Shown piece by piece: positions 19,830 through 29,257 of a DNA stretch of 64,000 nucleotides. The notes beneath the pieces were generated by a model that ran no database searches, was not told the DNA's origin, and saw nothing but the letters and a program-made list of their open reading frames with translations. Made by a program: the position numbers and the translations under genes. This DNA is from Orobanche coerulescens. Lineage: Eukaryota > Streptophyta > Magnoliopsida > Lamiales > Orobanchaceae. The stretch covers positions 138,990,096-139,054,095 of the forward strand of contig CM065802.1 in assembly GCA_033398695.1 (NCBI GenBank), written 5' to 3'. Within the stretch, counting starts at the first letter, position 1. Each line of letters starts with the position of its first letter.

Positions 19830-20768
19830 TAATATAAAAAAAATACACAACCTAAATCTACCAACATCTAGTTCATGGATCGTTCCTAACTATCGAGTCA
19901 TCATCGACTCGATAAAAAGTTTATAAGTATTCAAATTACAAGTCTTGAATCTTCGTCATCATGGCGGCTTGTCCTCGGTTCTTCGTCATAACAAATTTAT
20001 TATATTTATAAAATTTGCATCCTATACAAATATAGTAAAAGAAATAAATCGGCTCAAAACGAGCATTACAACCCCCATCGAATAAAGATTCATTAAACTA
20101 AGTCCATTAAATACATCACCATTCAAATAATAATACAACAGTTACATTAAAATTAATAGCAAATATAATTAATATTGATCCAATCATTATAAAATCAAAA
20201 TCCAATTAATTCACATAACCGTTAATATTAACTTGTTCTGGACGAAAATTAATATTTCATTAAATTAATTCTCTTAAGAATAAAATTATCATAATTATAT
20301 TTTAGTAAAATTAAATCCAATTTAATTTGCGGGAAGTTAATTTACCGAAAGATATATAAAAACAGAGTCGGAAAATACAAGGCCCGGGCCAAGCCAGTGG
20401 CCCGGCAGGGGCTGCCCATCCCTGGACGAGTGGCGTTGCACAGTGCTCGGCCGCTGCCTGCCCTTGCCCTTGGCAGGCAACTTGCTGCCCGCAGCCTCCC
20501 AACAGCCCCGAGCCGCCGGGTCCGGCCATTTTTTCGGCTCGTATTTTGTCCAGAATCCAAAAATAATATTTTTTTAAAATTTTATATTACACATATAAAT
20601 CAGTTTTTCAAAATAAAAATAGATTTATATTATAACATAAAATCATGAAAAATAATTTTAGATGAACAACTAAACAGTAACAATTAAAACAATTATGATT
20701 CTAGATGATAAAATCATACAACCGAACATTCTAAATGCCAATATCGAATATACGATCGCATAGACTTA
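19830..20768 (-). mobile_element. Copia F 5' leader, right part
   Basis: Continuation of F's leader after G, matching E's leader at ~33040-33350 and 38009-38678 (CATGGATCGTTCCTA, ATTACAAGTCTTGAATCTTC, GGCTCAAAACG). A GC-rich block at ~20380-20535 stands out against AT-rich DNA on both sides; E has a GC-rich block at the same place but with different sequence. Open frames over this block are not supported. Confidence 0.7.
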
Positions 20769-20781
20769 CGCTATGATACAA
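20769..20781 (-). other. Copia F primer-binding site, decayed
   Basis: On the minus strand the bases next to the LTR read TTGTATCATAGCG, a decayed form of TGGTATCGGAGCG seen at the same place in E (38679-38691). It marks the LTR boundary at 20783. Confidence 0.65.
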
Positions 20782-20782
20782 C

Positions 20783-21556
20783 TGTTGGGATTCGGTAATT
20801 AAAAATGAGTTATGCAGCAGAAAAATAAACCGGTCTAACCGAATAAAAAACCCCTAAAAGGATCGATCAAGCATCGTATATACAAATATATGAAATTGAC
20901 AAAGATAAGAGTCAAAGAATTCATACCCTCGTAGTCCTTTGATAATTTCTTCTGGATTCCGAGCACGAACACGAATCTAATCGAACGAGCTTTTGGAAAT
21001 TCTCGAGCACTGAAATCGCCGTGCCTCTACGTATCATGCGTCGGAAGATAATCGGAAAATATTTATATCAACTTGTACTCTAAGTATATAGCTAGTGGTT
21101 GATAGAATTAGCTTATATTTATTTTTATAAATACTCTAAGTATTTTATAAAAAATATTTTTCCTCTCAAATACAAAACTCAAGTTAAAACTTAGAAAGTT
21201 TTCTCTCTTTCTCCCCTTGAAACTCATGGCCAAGACTTGACTTCAATAATGATGATTTTGTTTTTATAACATAAAAATACATCACACCACACATCATGCC
21301 AAAAGTCTTAAATATTTAATTATACACCATGTATAACTAAAGTCCTCACAAATTAATAAGTCAAATATGACAAAAATGAAAATTCACCAAATGAAAATGG
21401 ACCCTCGTGTATCTAGTCCAATAGATAAATCTTGGTACGTTTCGATAAATTATTAATTATATTAAAAACAAAATCTCTATGAAATAATATGAATAAATTA
21501 ATTATCCAGTAATTTATTTAATTCACGAGACCGATTAATTTATCTAATAAATTAAA
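20783..21556 (-). mobile_element. Copia F 5' LTR, first part
   Basis: Starts TGTTGGGATTCGG in plus orientation, like E's LTRs at 25251 and 38693, and matches them at a distance (ATTCATACCCTCGTAGTCC). Interrupted at 21556 by gypsy C; the rest continues at 45553. The TTAAA duplication belongs to C. Confidence 0.75.
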
Positions 21557-24065
21557 TGTAATATCCGACTGTAATTCTTCATCCTTACTATTGTTTTGTT
21601 CAGATAATTTGACTATCGTTGAATCATATTGCATTATTATATGACTAATGTCGAGATGTTAAGGAATTGAGTTAGTTATCATTGTATTTCACTTTATGTT
21701 AGTTGGTTTAATGTTAATTGGAGAGTTGCATTTTTGGACCCATTCTGGTGGTGCAGCGTATGCTACATGGTTTGATTAAAGTACGTTAAGCTCCTGTTTT
21801 AACGTACGTAATTTGTTATCTGTTGCGTACGTTAAGAATGAATCTGACATCAGTTGACTTCCGCACGTGAATTTGTATCCGTTGCCATGCACGTGAAGGG
21901 TGATTGGGCTGTCGTGTCGGTCAGACCCAACCCTATTTAACGTACGTAATACCTTTTCGTTAGCGTACGTTAATGGCCTATGAAATCGAGACAGTAGCCC
22001 CTAAACGTCGATTATGTACGTAACACCAACTGGTTAGCGTACGTAATAGTGTTAACGTACGCTAAGTTTGTTCAATAGCGTACGTTAAGGCTGTACAGTC
22101 TATTTAAAGACACAGCCCGTTTTTCATTTCTTTACAACTTCAACCCGACTTTTCTCTCCATATATCACCTTTCTGCCTCCCTAGACCGAACTTGCACATT
22201 TCCATCTTTTCTTGGAGATTGCATCTTGGATTGAAGCTTGTTGGTTGAGAGCTTGGAGTGTGTTCTTGATAATCTTGGTGTTGCTCTTCATTTTCAAGAG
22301 GTTGGTTGTCTAACTTGTGTTAATTTCGTATTCATATGAAGGATTTCTTGTGTGAGATGATAATTTAGTCCAGTATAATCTGATAATCATGATGATTATG
22401 ACAACTTTATGAGGAACATAATGATATTCATAACATTTACTCCTTGAACTCGTGAGTTGGTTAAGGTAGCTCGATTGGTGAACGATTATTAGGAAATATG
22501 GTAAAGAATCTACTGTTTTCGAATGATAAACCGAGCATGTGTGTGGTGTTGAACATTTTGATGATTATAACCTTACACTTTTGAGAGTTAACGAATGCCT
22601 TATGATATATAAACGATTTCTTGGTGAACACAATTATAATTTGTATATATATATTCAAGGTGATCAGAGGCTTTGATGACTTAAGAATGTGTTAGTCACG
22701 AGGCTAAAACCATAATTGGATGAGTGGTCGAATTCTTTCACGTTTAATCTTTGTGAAAACATATAGTATCGGTGAAGAACCATAAGAACTTTGTTTAAAA
22801 CCGATTAATGATGGTAAATTGCAGAGGTTTAATGTATACATCATTCATAAGTGGTAACAGGAGTATTAAAGGACATTTTGTATAGTAATTCAATTGTAGA
22901 AGACGAACAATATGTATTGGAACCCTTCTAATAATCGATAGAATATTCGTTAGGATGGAATGAATTATTCGAGTAGGTTGCGGGCGTCGTTCCCTATCAA
23001 TTAATATTAATATTATGTGAATATGTTATTGAATGAATTACATTTCATTCAAGGTTGCTTGTTCGATTGAGTGTTTTATCGAGGATACCGTCCGTAGGAT
23101 TGCTTGTTCCATTTTTCATCATAGGATTGCATTTCCAAGTATGTCACTTTGAATTGTTGATCTCGTTGGTCCTCGCTGTCACTTTGGTGAGTTTTTCTTG
23201 ATCCTTAATCAGATATGTGATTTGTTGAATTCGTTGTCATGTTGTATCGTGACATATCTGGAATCATATCTGCGTGCCGATTGGTTATTGTGTAGGATTT
23301 TTAGCCAGGCACTTATATAGTCATACGTGAATGTTTTCCGTATTGGACTGTGCACATGAGACGTAGTTCATGAGGCTAATTAGGTACATTGTCACATGTA
23401 TATTCTGGATTCCGTATACGGGGTGGACATGTACACGGACACATTTCTGGATCGGGCGTACTGTGATGTCCATCTTGAGCCATATTGTTCAATCGTTCAT
23501 AGTCCATGTATGATTGAATATGTTTGATGATTTTGGGATTAATTGTTCATACGCCCGAGGGGTATGTTCAATAGTCGGGATGTTTTTCCTTGAGATCTAA
23601 TATATGTGGATTGTATAATGTTGGGAGAATCATTTATCATGTATATCTGACCCTGTGTTTTGGGCGAAATACTTGTGTTGTATTTTAGATCGAGGCAAAG
23701 GCAAGGGACGGGAAGAGCACGGTGACGGCGAAGGGTTCGAGGGGTACTAGTTCGGGGGGGCCATGTCTTTTTGTCCGGTTATTGTTCAAACCATGTAATG
23801 TTACTTTAATTCCGCTATATTTACATTATTGTTTGGTTGTATTTAAAGTATATTCCATCTCCATATGGTTTGTACTTATATTTCAGGTCCTGTGTATCAT
23901 AAGGCTATTGGCCATACTATTAATAAACTCCTAATCAGAGTAATGACTATTTATTGTGGTTCGGTATAACAAAATAATACTTATTTAATCTGTATTTTGA
24001 TATCGCCTGGTGGGTCCTAGTGTGGGGTCCACGGCACTGTAATAGCTGCCTTTTGGGGTGTTACA
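21557..24065 (+). repeat. Gypsy C 5' LTR
   Basis: Starts TGTAATATCCGACTG and ends GGGGTGTTACA. U3 holds an array of ACGTACGT-type motifs (21755-22095) up to a TATTTAAA box at 22101. The final ~60 bp matches other Tekay-like LTRs here. Relative to the 3' LTR it lacks ~45 bp (at 43988-44038) and ~175 bp (at ~44425-44595). Confidence 0.9.
21755..22095 (+). promoter_or_regulatory. TTAACGTACGTTAA motif array in LTR-C
   Basis: About ten near-palindromes of the form T(A/T)(A/G)CGTACG(T/C)(T)AA plus two CACGTG boxes, ending just before TATTTAAA at 22101. Examples: TTAACGTACGTAA near 21803 and 21939, TAGCGTACGTTAA near 21961 and TTAACGTACGCTAA near 22053. ACGT cores are known plant bZIP targets, which makes a promoter role plausible. 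Confidence 0.65.
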
Positions 24066-24070
24066 GAAGA

Positions 24071-24082
24071 TGGTATCAGAGA
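24071..24082 (+). other. Gypsy C primer-binding site (tRNA-iMet)
   Basis: TGGTATCAGAGA, five bases after the LTR end, matches the initiator-Met tRNA complement except for its last base. It is the least changed of the iMet-type sites in the window. Confidence 0.85.
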
Positions 24083-24505
24083 GTGTTGTTCTCTCTTTAT
24101 GAGTCGTTGTAGAATGAACTATTATCCAAAGACCTTCGTGTCACGTGTGACCTGTGCAAGCGCCTGACCCTACGAGCCAAATAAGGTATGTACTTTACGA
24201 GCCATGATTTAATTACTGGCATGATATTGATATCGAAATGGATCTCTTTGTTGATCTTGCTATTTCCAGGATCTATGGCAGGATTTATCTGATTGATAAT
24301 TCAAGGTAAATGCTGGACTGATTATATGATTGAAATTTTTCGACTCAATGTCGATGTAATATTCTGTGTGACACTCGTGGTGTCGATAATTCATCATGAA
24401 CTGGTTTTTTGAATATGTGATTCCTTGTTACTATTAACTTAGCATGAATTTTGATTAGTATCTTGAACTGTACTTATGATTATCATTATGATTGAATCTT
24501 TCAGC

Positions 24506-25250
24506 ATGGAAAGAAATCCGAGAGGCCATGGCAGAGGGGGACGAGGCCGCGGAAGGGGCCGAATCCCGATACCACGAGCCAAAAGACGTGCGAATACGGA
24601 GCATAGTTCCGCAGATAGTGGTTCGCCTTCTAGGGACCAATTGCACCATAGTCGGCATGAGAATGCACAGGGCATGATGGCTCAGATAACCCAGATGGGT
24701 CGATTAATGGAAGCTATGCATAGGGCCACTACTGGGCAGCAACAGGGGCCTCATCCTCCACCTCCTGTACTTGGAGGACCCCTGAGTCGGATCATCAGCG
24801 ACATCTCTCGCTAGAAACCTCTGACCTTTGAAGGCTCCTCTGAGCCTGCTGACATTGTGCATTAGATTGAACACTTTGAGAAATTGTTCGAGATGGTGGA
24901 CTGTCCCGAAGAGAATCGCGTATCCGTAGCATCTTATTATCTTAGCAAGGGCGCTCACACCTGGTGGCTTTATGTGAGGCCAGCTGATGGTGTATACACT
25001 TGGGAGGAATTTAAAAACCTCATGCTAGACCGTTACTATACTGGGCCACTCCGCGAGGCCAAGCTGTCAGAACTGCTAAACCCAGACCCATCTGAAAACG
25101 ATGATGTACTATTTGTTGCTGAGAAATTTCAGGCACTTCTTCTTTTTGCCTCGTCGATTGTCCGAATGGAGGCTGATAAGATAAAATTTTTTTCTTAAGA
25201 GGCTTAAACCCAGAATGAGAATGCAGATGTTGAATCAACACTGTATGACC
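24506..25250 (+). pseudogene. Gypsy C gag, N-terminal part
   Basis: Gag from the ATG at 24506 (MERNPRGHGRGGRGRG, an Arg/Gly-rich start common in Tekay-like gag) through EHFEKLFEMVDCPEENRV, YLSKGAHTWWL and FKNLMLDRYY, the retrotransposon-gag core. Two TAG codons (24812 and ~24863) replace expected Gln and Trp, and a seven-T run at 25187 shifts the frame. At 25250 copia E begins; gag resumes at 40665 in a compatible frame. The protein would coat the element's RNA. Confidence 0.85.
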
Positions 25251-27193
25251 TGTTGGGATTCGGTGCCTAAAACGAAGGCCCAGCGGAAGCGGTAAAACGA
25301 AAATTAATTCGATCCGAATCCCTACGAGGATCAAATGAGCTACGTATATACGAATATCAAAAACGAAATACAAGAGATACGAGAAACATACCCTCGTAGT
25401 CCGTTGATTAAATAGATAACCTTCTCTTGAGCTATTCCCCAAGATCTTGAATGATCCAACGCCGAAAGCACCGCGTCTCTACTTGCCACGCGCCGGAAAA
25501 ACGACCGGAACGACGATCACCTTGCTATCCTCCGAGGATACGGCTAGAGCTAAGTGATGAAGCTATTTATTACTACACTCTAAGTGTATAATATATCTCT
25601 CAATAATTTCTCTCAATTTTTCTCCAAGAAAAATGAAGAAGAAGTTGATGAACAAAGATGAAGAAGACTTGGAGAAGTCTTTTCTCTCTCTCTCTCTACT
25701 CTCTATTCACATTGGAATTGGCTTGGAATCTCGAGTGAGAGATGTCTTCTTCATTTATTCAACTCTTCACATGTTACATCTCATTATTATGAGAATCAAA
25801 GCCCCACCACCTCAATGATCAAAACATTAAATAATGGAACAAGGGTCCATATGAATGTGGGTGGAAATGTGGGGGGCGGCCCATGTAGAGATCAGACAAG
25901 TTCGGTTCGTTTTGGACTCCCGTGAGTCCAAACAGATAAACTTCGATTCCATTCCGATGTATTTGTGTCGTTTAATTAATCCAATTAATTAAACATATCA
26001 AATACAAATAACATAATTAATTTCTCCAAGAAATAATTATATACATGAATTAAATTAATCACCCAGTGAAATATTTAATTCATTAGGCCGTAAATCAATT
26101 TATCTGATAAATCGATTTAAACATCTAATGTTCCAAAATTAGATATCCAATATCTAATATTCATAATGAGAGAATTAGCTTTATTCATTCCGTCGTCAAT
26201 CCTATTGCGCGACTCGGTAGGTCCGTCTCAGTCAGCAATGGGAGGAACGAAAGAGTAGTAGCACCACCTAGCCAGCCTGGTGGCCTACACTGTACCCCAA
26301 CTGAGAACGAATGATTGGGATCATTCAAGAACCATTCTGTCGTGAATACAAGTATACGTATAAACCCTTCTTTCAAATGTCCCGATCAAGTTATAGGGTC
26401 ACGGTCAGTCAAACCCTATCTGTACTTGACGCTATGCATGCGTTAATGCAAATCGAGATCATCGAGCTGTCGTGTATCTAATACAACTAGCTCCAATGCT
26501 TTGGCCAAAGACTTATGATCTCATCTGCCAATAACCGCATAGGACATATAACCCACTCACTAACGGGAGAAAGAATTATATCTTGGTATTCAGTAGGACC
26601 TGCTACTTGCCCGTCAAGATGCACGTCGAGGTTGACCCCGCCTTCCGGTTTATAGGGTCGAACTACTCTAATGAAAATCTTGACGTCACAAGCACATCCC
26701 TACTAAATCCTCAAGTCGAAGGTCCACGAATACCTATCACAACCTTTCGATTCCGTCATTAACTGTCCCGGAGTGAAATCCGTGTGACGAATCGAGGGTG
26801 AGTCGGTTCGAGTATACTAATCCAATTAGCATACCTATAACGTGTGCTCCCACTAACCATTAGTGTTCGACAGGCACTCTCCATGTCAAAGAACACGTCA
26901 TACAAGTCTTCACATAAACTTAACGCCCAGTCAAGTTTCATCGACTTGCGAACGATTAAGTATTTGAGCTATAACCTTTCCAGTGCCGCCCCCTTTATCC
27001 AATAAAAAGTGGAACGTTTTGCTCTCAAATACACGGACTAGTTTCTATATGTTTATTTACGAGTTAGGAATGCCAGTAACTACCAGTAAGTAAAGAAACA
27101 TTCATTTGCCTTATATAAATGGTTTACATAATTACAAGTACAATGCCCTCACTCAACAACCTCTGAGTGGCATTCGAGGGCATAATCCTAACA
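25251..27193 (-). repeat. Copia E 3' LTR
   Basis: 1943 bp, plus-strand ends TGTTGGGATTCGG and CATAATCCTAACA. Contains a (TC)6 microsatellite at 25683-25694 where the other LTR has ~(TC)18. Short frames in it are not genes. Confidence 0.92.
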
Positions 27194-27207
27194 ATCTCCC
27201 ACTTGCA
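27194..27207 (-). other. Copia E polypurine tract
   Basis: On the minus strand TGCAAGTGGGAGAT runs into the LTR start TGTTAGGATT, the standard copia arrangement. It proves that 25251-27193 is the 3' LTR. Confidence 0.85.
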
Positions 27208-27420
27208 CTCAATGCCACACACTATGGTATCTTATACCCATGTTCTCCAGATGACGCTCCAAGCTAGTCTGAGAAAGTGGCTTGGTCAGTGGATCGGCGA
27301 CGTTGTCGGCTGAGTCTACTCTGTGCAGCACAATGTATCCCTTGCGAACAAATTCTCTTACGAGATGATACTTCCTCTCAATATGTTTGGTGCTGTTGTG
27401 AGATGAAAACTGGATCTCGT
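27208..27420 (-). pseudogene. Copia E RNase H C-terminus
   Basis: Minus strand reads KYHLVREFV, RVDSADNVADPLTKPL, SQTSLERHLENMGIRYHSVWH then a stop just before the polypurine tract, the C-terminus of copia Pol. It is separated from the rest of RNase H (28676 on) by the organellar insert, which lies just after the KEP of the CDNDGAVVQAKEP block. Confidence 0.8.
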
Positions 27421-27529
27421 GCTATCTTGGATCAATGGGAAAAGAAAATGGAGCACCTAGCATCTTCACAGACCAAAAAACTACGACAGAGATCTTTACT
27501 GGTGTCAAAGCCCGCTCCAGGAGAACTAC

Positions 27530-27582
27530 AGTTGACTGGACATCTAGGGGTAAAGCACTGTTTCGGTGCGGGCCGCGAAGCA
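27530..27582 (+). rRNA. Plastid 23S rRNA fragment (pseudogene)
   Basis: ~53 bp including AGTTGACTGGACATCTAGGG and GTAAAGCACTGTTTCGGTGC, the region of large-subunit rRNA equivalent to E. coli GGGTAGAGCACTGTTTCGG. The match ends abruptly at GCGGGCCGCG. Far too short to function. Confidence 0.65.
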
Positions 27583-28332
27583 ACTTCTTTAACAACCGCA
27601 ATTCCAGTGAAGTCTTCTTTTTAGTCATCGATATGAGATACATTCCCAGATCTGGTCGGATGAACCATACTCTCGGCAGATCGCTTAGCCCCGTTCATCT
27701 TCGGCGCAAGAGCGCTCGATCGAAAGGATCTCGGAGACCCACCAAAGTACGGTCACTACACTTCTCCCTAGCCGCGTGGCAGCGAGATCCCTCTCCCACT
27801 TAGTGAGAAAAGGGAGTTCAAATCAGGTTCAGGTGTTGCTATCAAGTCGAAAGCTGTTCGAAGGAGGATCGGTAGCGATAGCAAGTGCAGTTGCTTATTT
27901 AATCTAATCCGTACCCTCTCTCCGATTATTGTTGTGAAAAAGGGCCTTAGAACGAACATCTACAAATTGCTCAACAGAAGTTTAAGACCCCCACCTCAGA
28001 CTTATTCATCATCGTTCTGGTACTGGCCGGCCCCGGGGGCTTCCGCCTTACACAAGGTCTCACCTGCTGACCTGGTGTTGACGAACAAGTTCCGGAAGCT
28101 GCTTGCCCTGTCATAAAGCTAGGATCAGTCTCTGTCCACTCTAAGGAAGCCCTTTATTATTAAATTTAAATTCAAAGAATAAAAAAATATTTCAATACAA
28201 TTTTTCTACTGTATTCTTTCCCTCCTCCGGGCCCTCTCACACGAGTTTGTACGATCAGCTCACTCAGTCAGTTCAGTTACTCTTCTTTCTTTCGTCTTAC
28301 AGAACGACAATTACTTAAATACGTTCGTTCGA

Positions 28333-28371
28333 AGGGCGTAGTAATCGACGAAATGCTTCGGGGAGTTGATC
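28333..28371 (+). rRNA. Plastid 23S rRNA 5' fragment (pseudogene)
   Basis: ~39 bp matching the early part of plastid rrn23 (CGTAGTAATCGACGAAATGC, then TTCGGGGAGTTGA). It lies ~750 bp after the first fragment but comes from an earlier part of the gene, so order is not that of rrn23. Confidence 0.6.
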
Positions 28372-28675
28372 CTCTTTCCCAGGGATCTCAGATGAGCCTG
28401 GCGCAAAAAAAGCAATAAAACCGCTTCTTTTGGCCTGGAGAGGAGTCTGACGGAAGAATCTGGCATTCTTGACGAGTCCTTCCTCTTGTAAGAGGTGTGA
28501 GCCAGCCTGATTATCCCAAAAAAAACCCCAAATAAATTCCTACCTCTCTATCTATCTCTGAGATGTTTGGATTTTTCAAAACTCCATGGACATCCCAATT
28601 TGACATAAAAGAAATTTCAAGATATTTCATAAAATCGTGTGATGAAGAGATTATACTTGTTTCATTGAACTAAAG

Positions 28676-29251
28676 TCGGCTCCTTGGCCTGCACTACAGC
28701 TCCGTCATTGTCGCAAAGACAAATGAACAGTGCACTCAAGACATGGTATCACTTGAAGTTCTCCTTAAACTTCTTAATCCGTAACCCTTCCTTGAAGCCT
28801 CCGAGGCCGCTGATACTCACCGACAGTGGGAATCAGCCGCGCTTTGCTTGGAACTACGCCAAGATATCGCTCCTCCGTTAAGAGTAAATATGTAGCCGAA
28901 GTGGACATCCACTGCCCTTCGTTGGAAGTCCGAATCAGTGAATCCCACCACATCCAATTCTCCACCGCCATACATAAGAACCATATATCTAGTTCTTCTC
29001 AAGTACTTGAGAACGTTCTTTACAGCAGTCCAATGTTCCCTACCTGGGTTTGCCTGAAACCTACTCACCACTCTTACAGCATGCGCGATGTCAGGTCTTG
29101 TACACAACATAGCATACATAAGGCTACCCACGGCCGAAGCATATGGTATATTACTCATTTCCTTGCGTTGTTCCTCACTTTGAGGACATATCTTCAAGGT
29201 GAGTTTTATTCCATGTTGCATCGGTAGGAACCCTCTTTTAGAATCATCCAT
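28676..29251 (-). pseudogene. Copia E RT/RNase H portion after nonsense codon
   Basis: Continues the E polyprotein in the same frame after a single TGA at 29258. Reads MDDSKRGFLPMQHGIKL, YASAVGSLMYAMLCTRPDIA, NVLKYLRRTRYMVLMYGG and FTDSDFQ, then ISWRSSKQ, the RT-to-RNase H connection. After 28817 another frame is needed to reach CDNDGAVVQAKEP at ~28710-28676. The TGA is best explained by one C-to-T change in a CGA Arg codon. Confidence 0.85.
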
Positions 29252-29257
29252 CTTAAA

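Larger units (their letters stand above)
27421..28675. mobile_element. Organelle-derived insert in copia E
   Basis: About 1.25 kb unlike any retrotransposon part, interrupting RNase H. Two stretches match plastid 23S rRNA as I remember it: 27530-27582 (CATCTAGGGGTAAAGCAC, CTGTTTCGGTGCGGGCC) and 28333-28371 (GAAGGGCGTAGTAATCGACG, AAATGCTTCGGGGAGTTGA). The remainder has the look of plant mitochondrial intergenic DNA. Likely a nuclear insertion of mitochondrial DNA already carrying plastid fragments. The last ~150 bp (28520-28675) is uncertain. Frames in it are not genes. Confidence 0.6.

Noticed and set aside
20311..20648. Pro/Ala-rich frames on both strands
   Set aside because: Lie in a GC-rich block of a copia leader; open in several frames, no homology recognised.
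24439..24675. Minus-strand frame of 78 codons
   Set aside because: Antisense of the Arg/Gly-rich gag start of gypsy C.
25633..25818. Frame beginning MKKKLMNKDEEDLEKSF
   Set aside because: Lies in the E LTR and runs through the TC microsatellite; the other LTR gives a different length, so it is not a gene.
27277..28116. Several short frames that might be genes
   Set aside because: They cross the copia/organellar junction or the rRNA fragment and have no start context or family motif.
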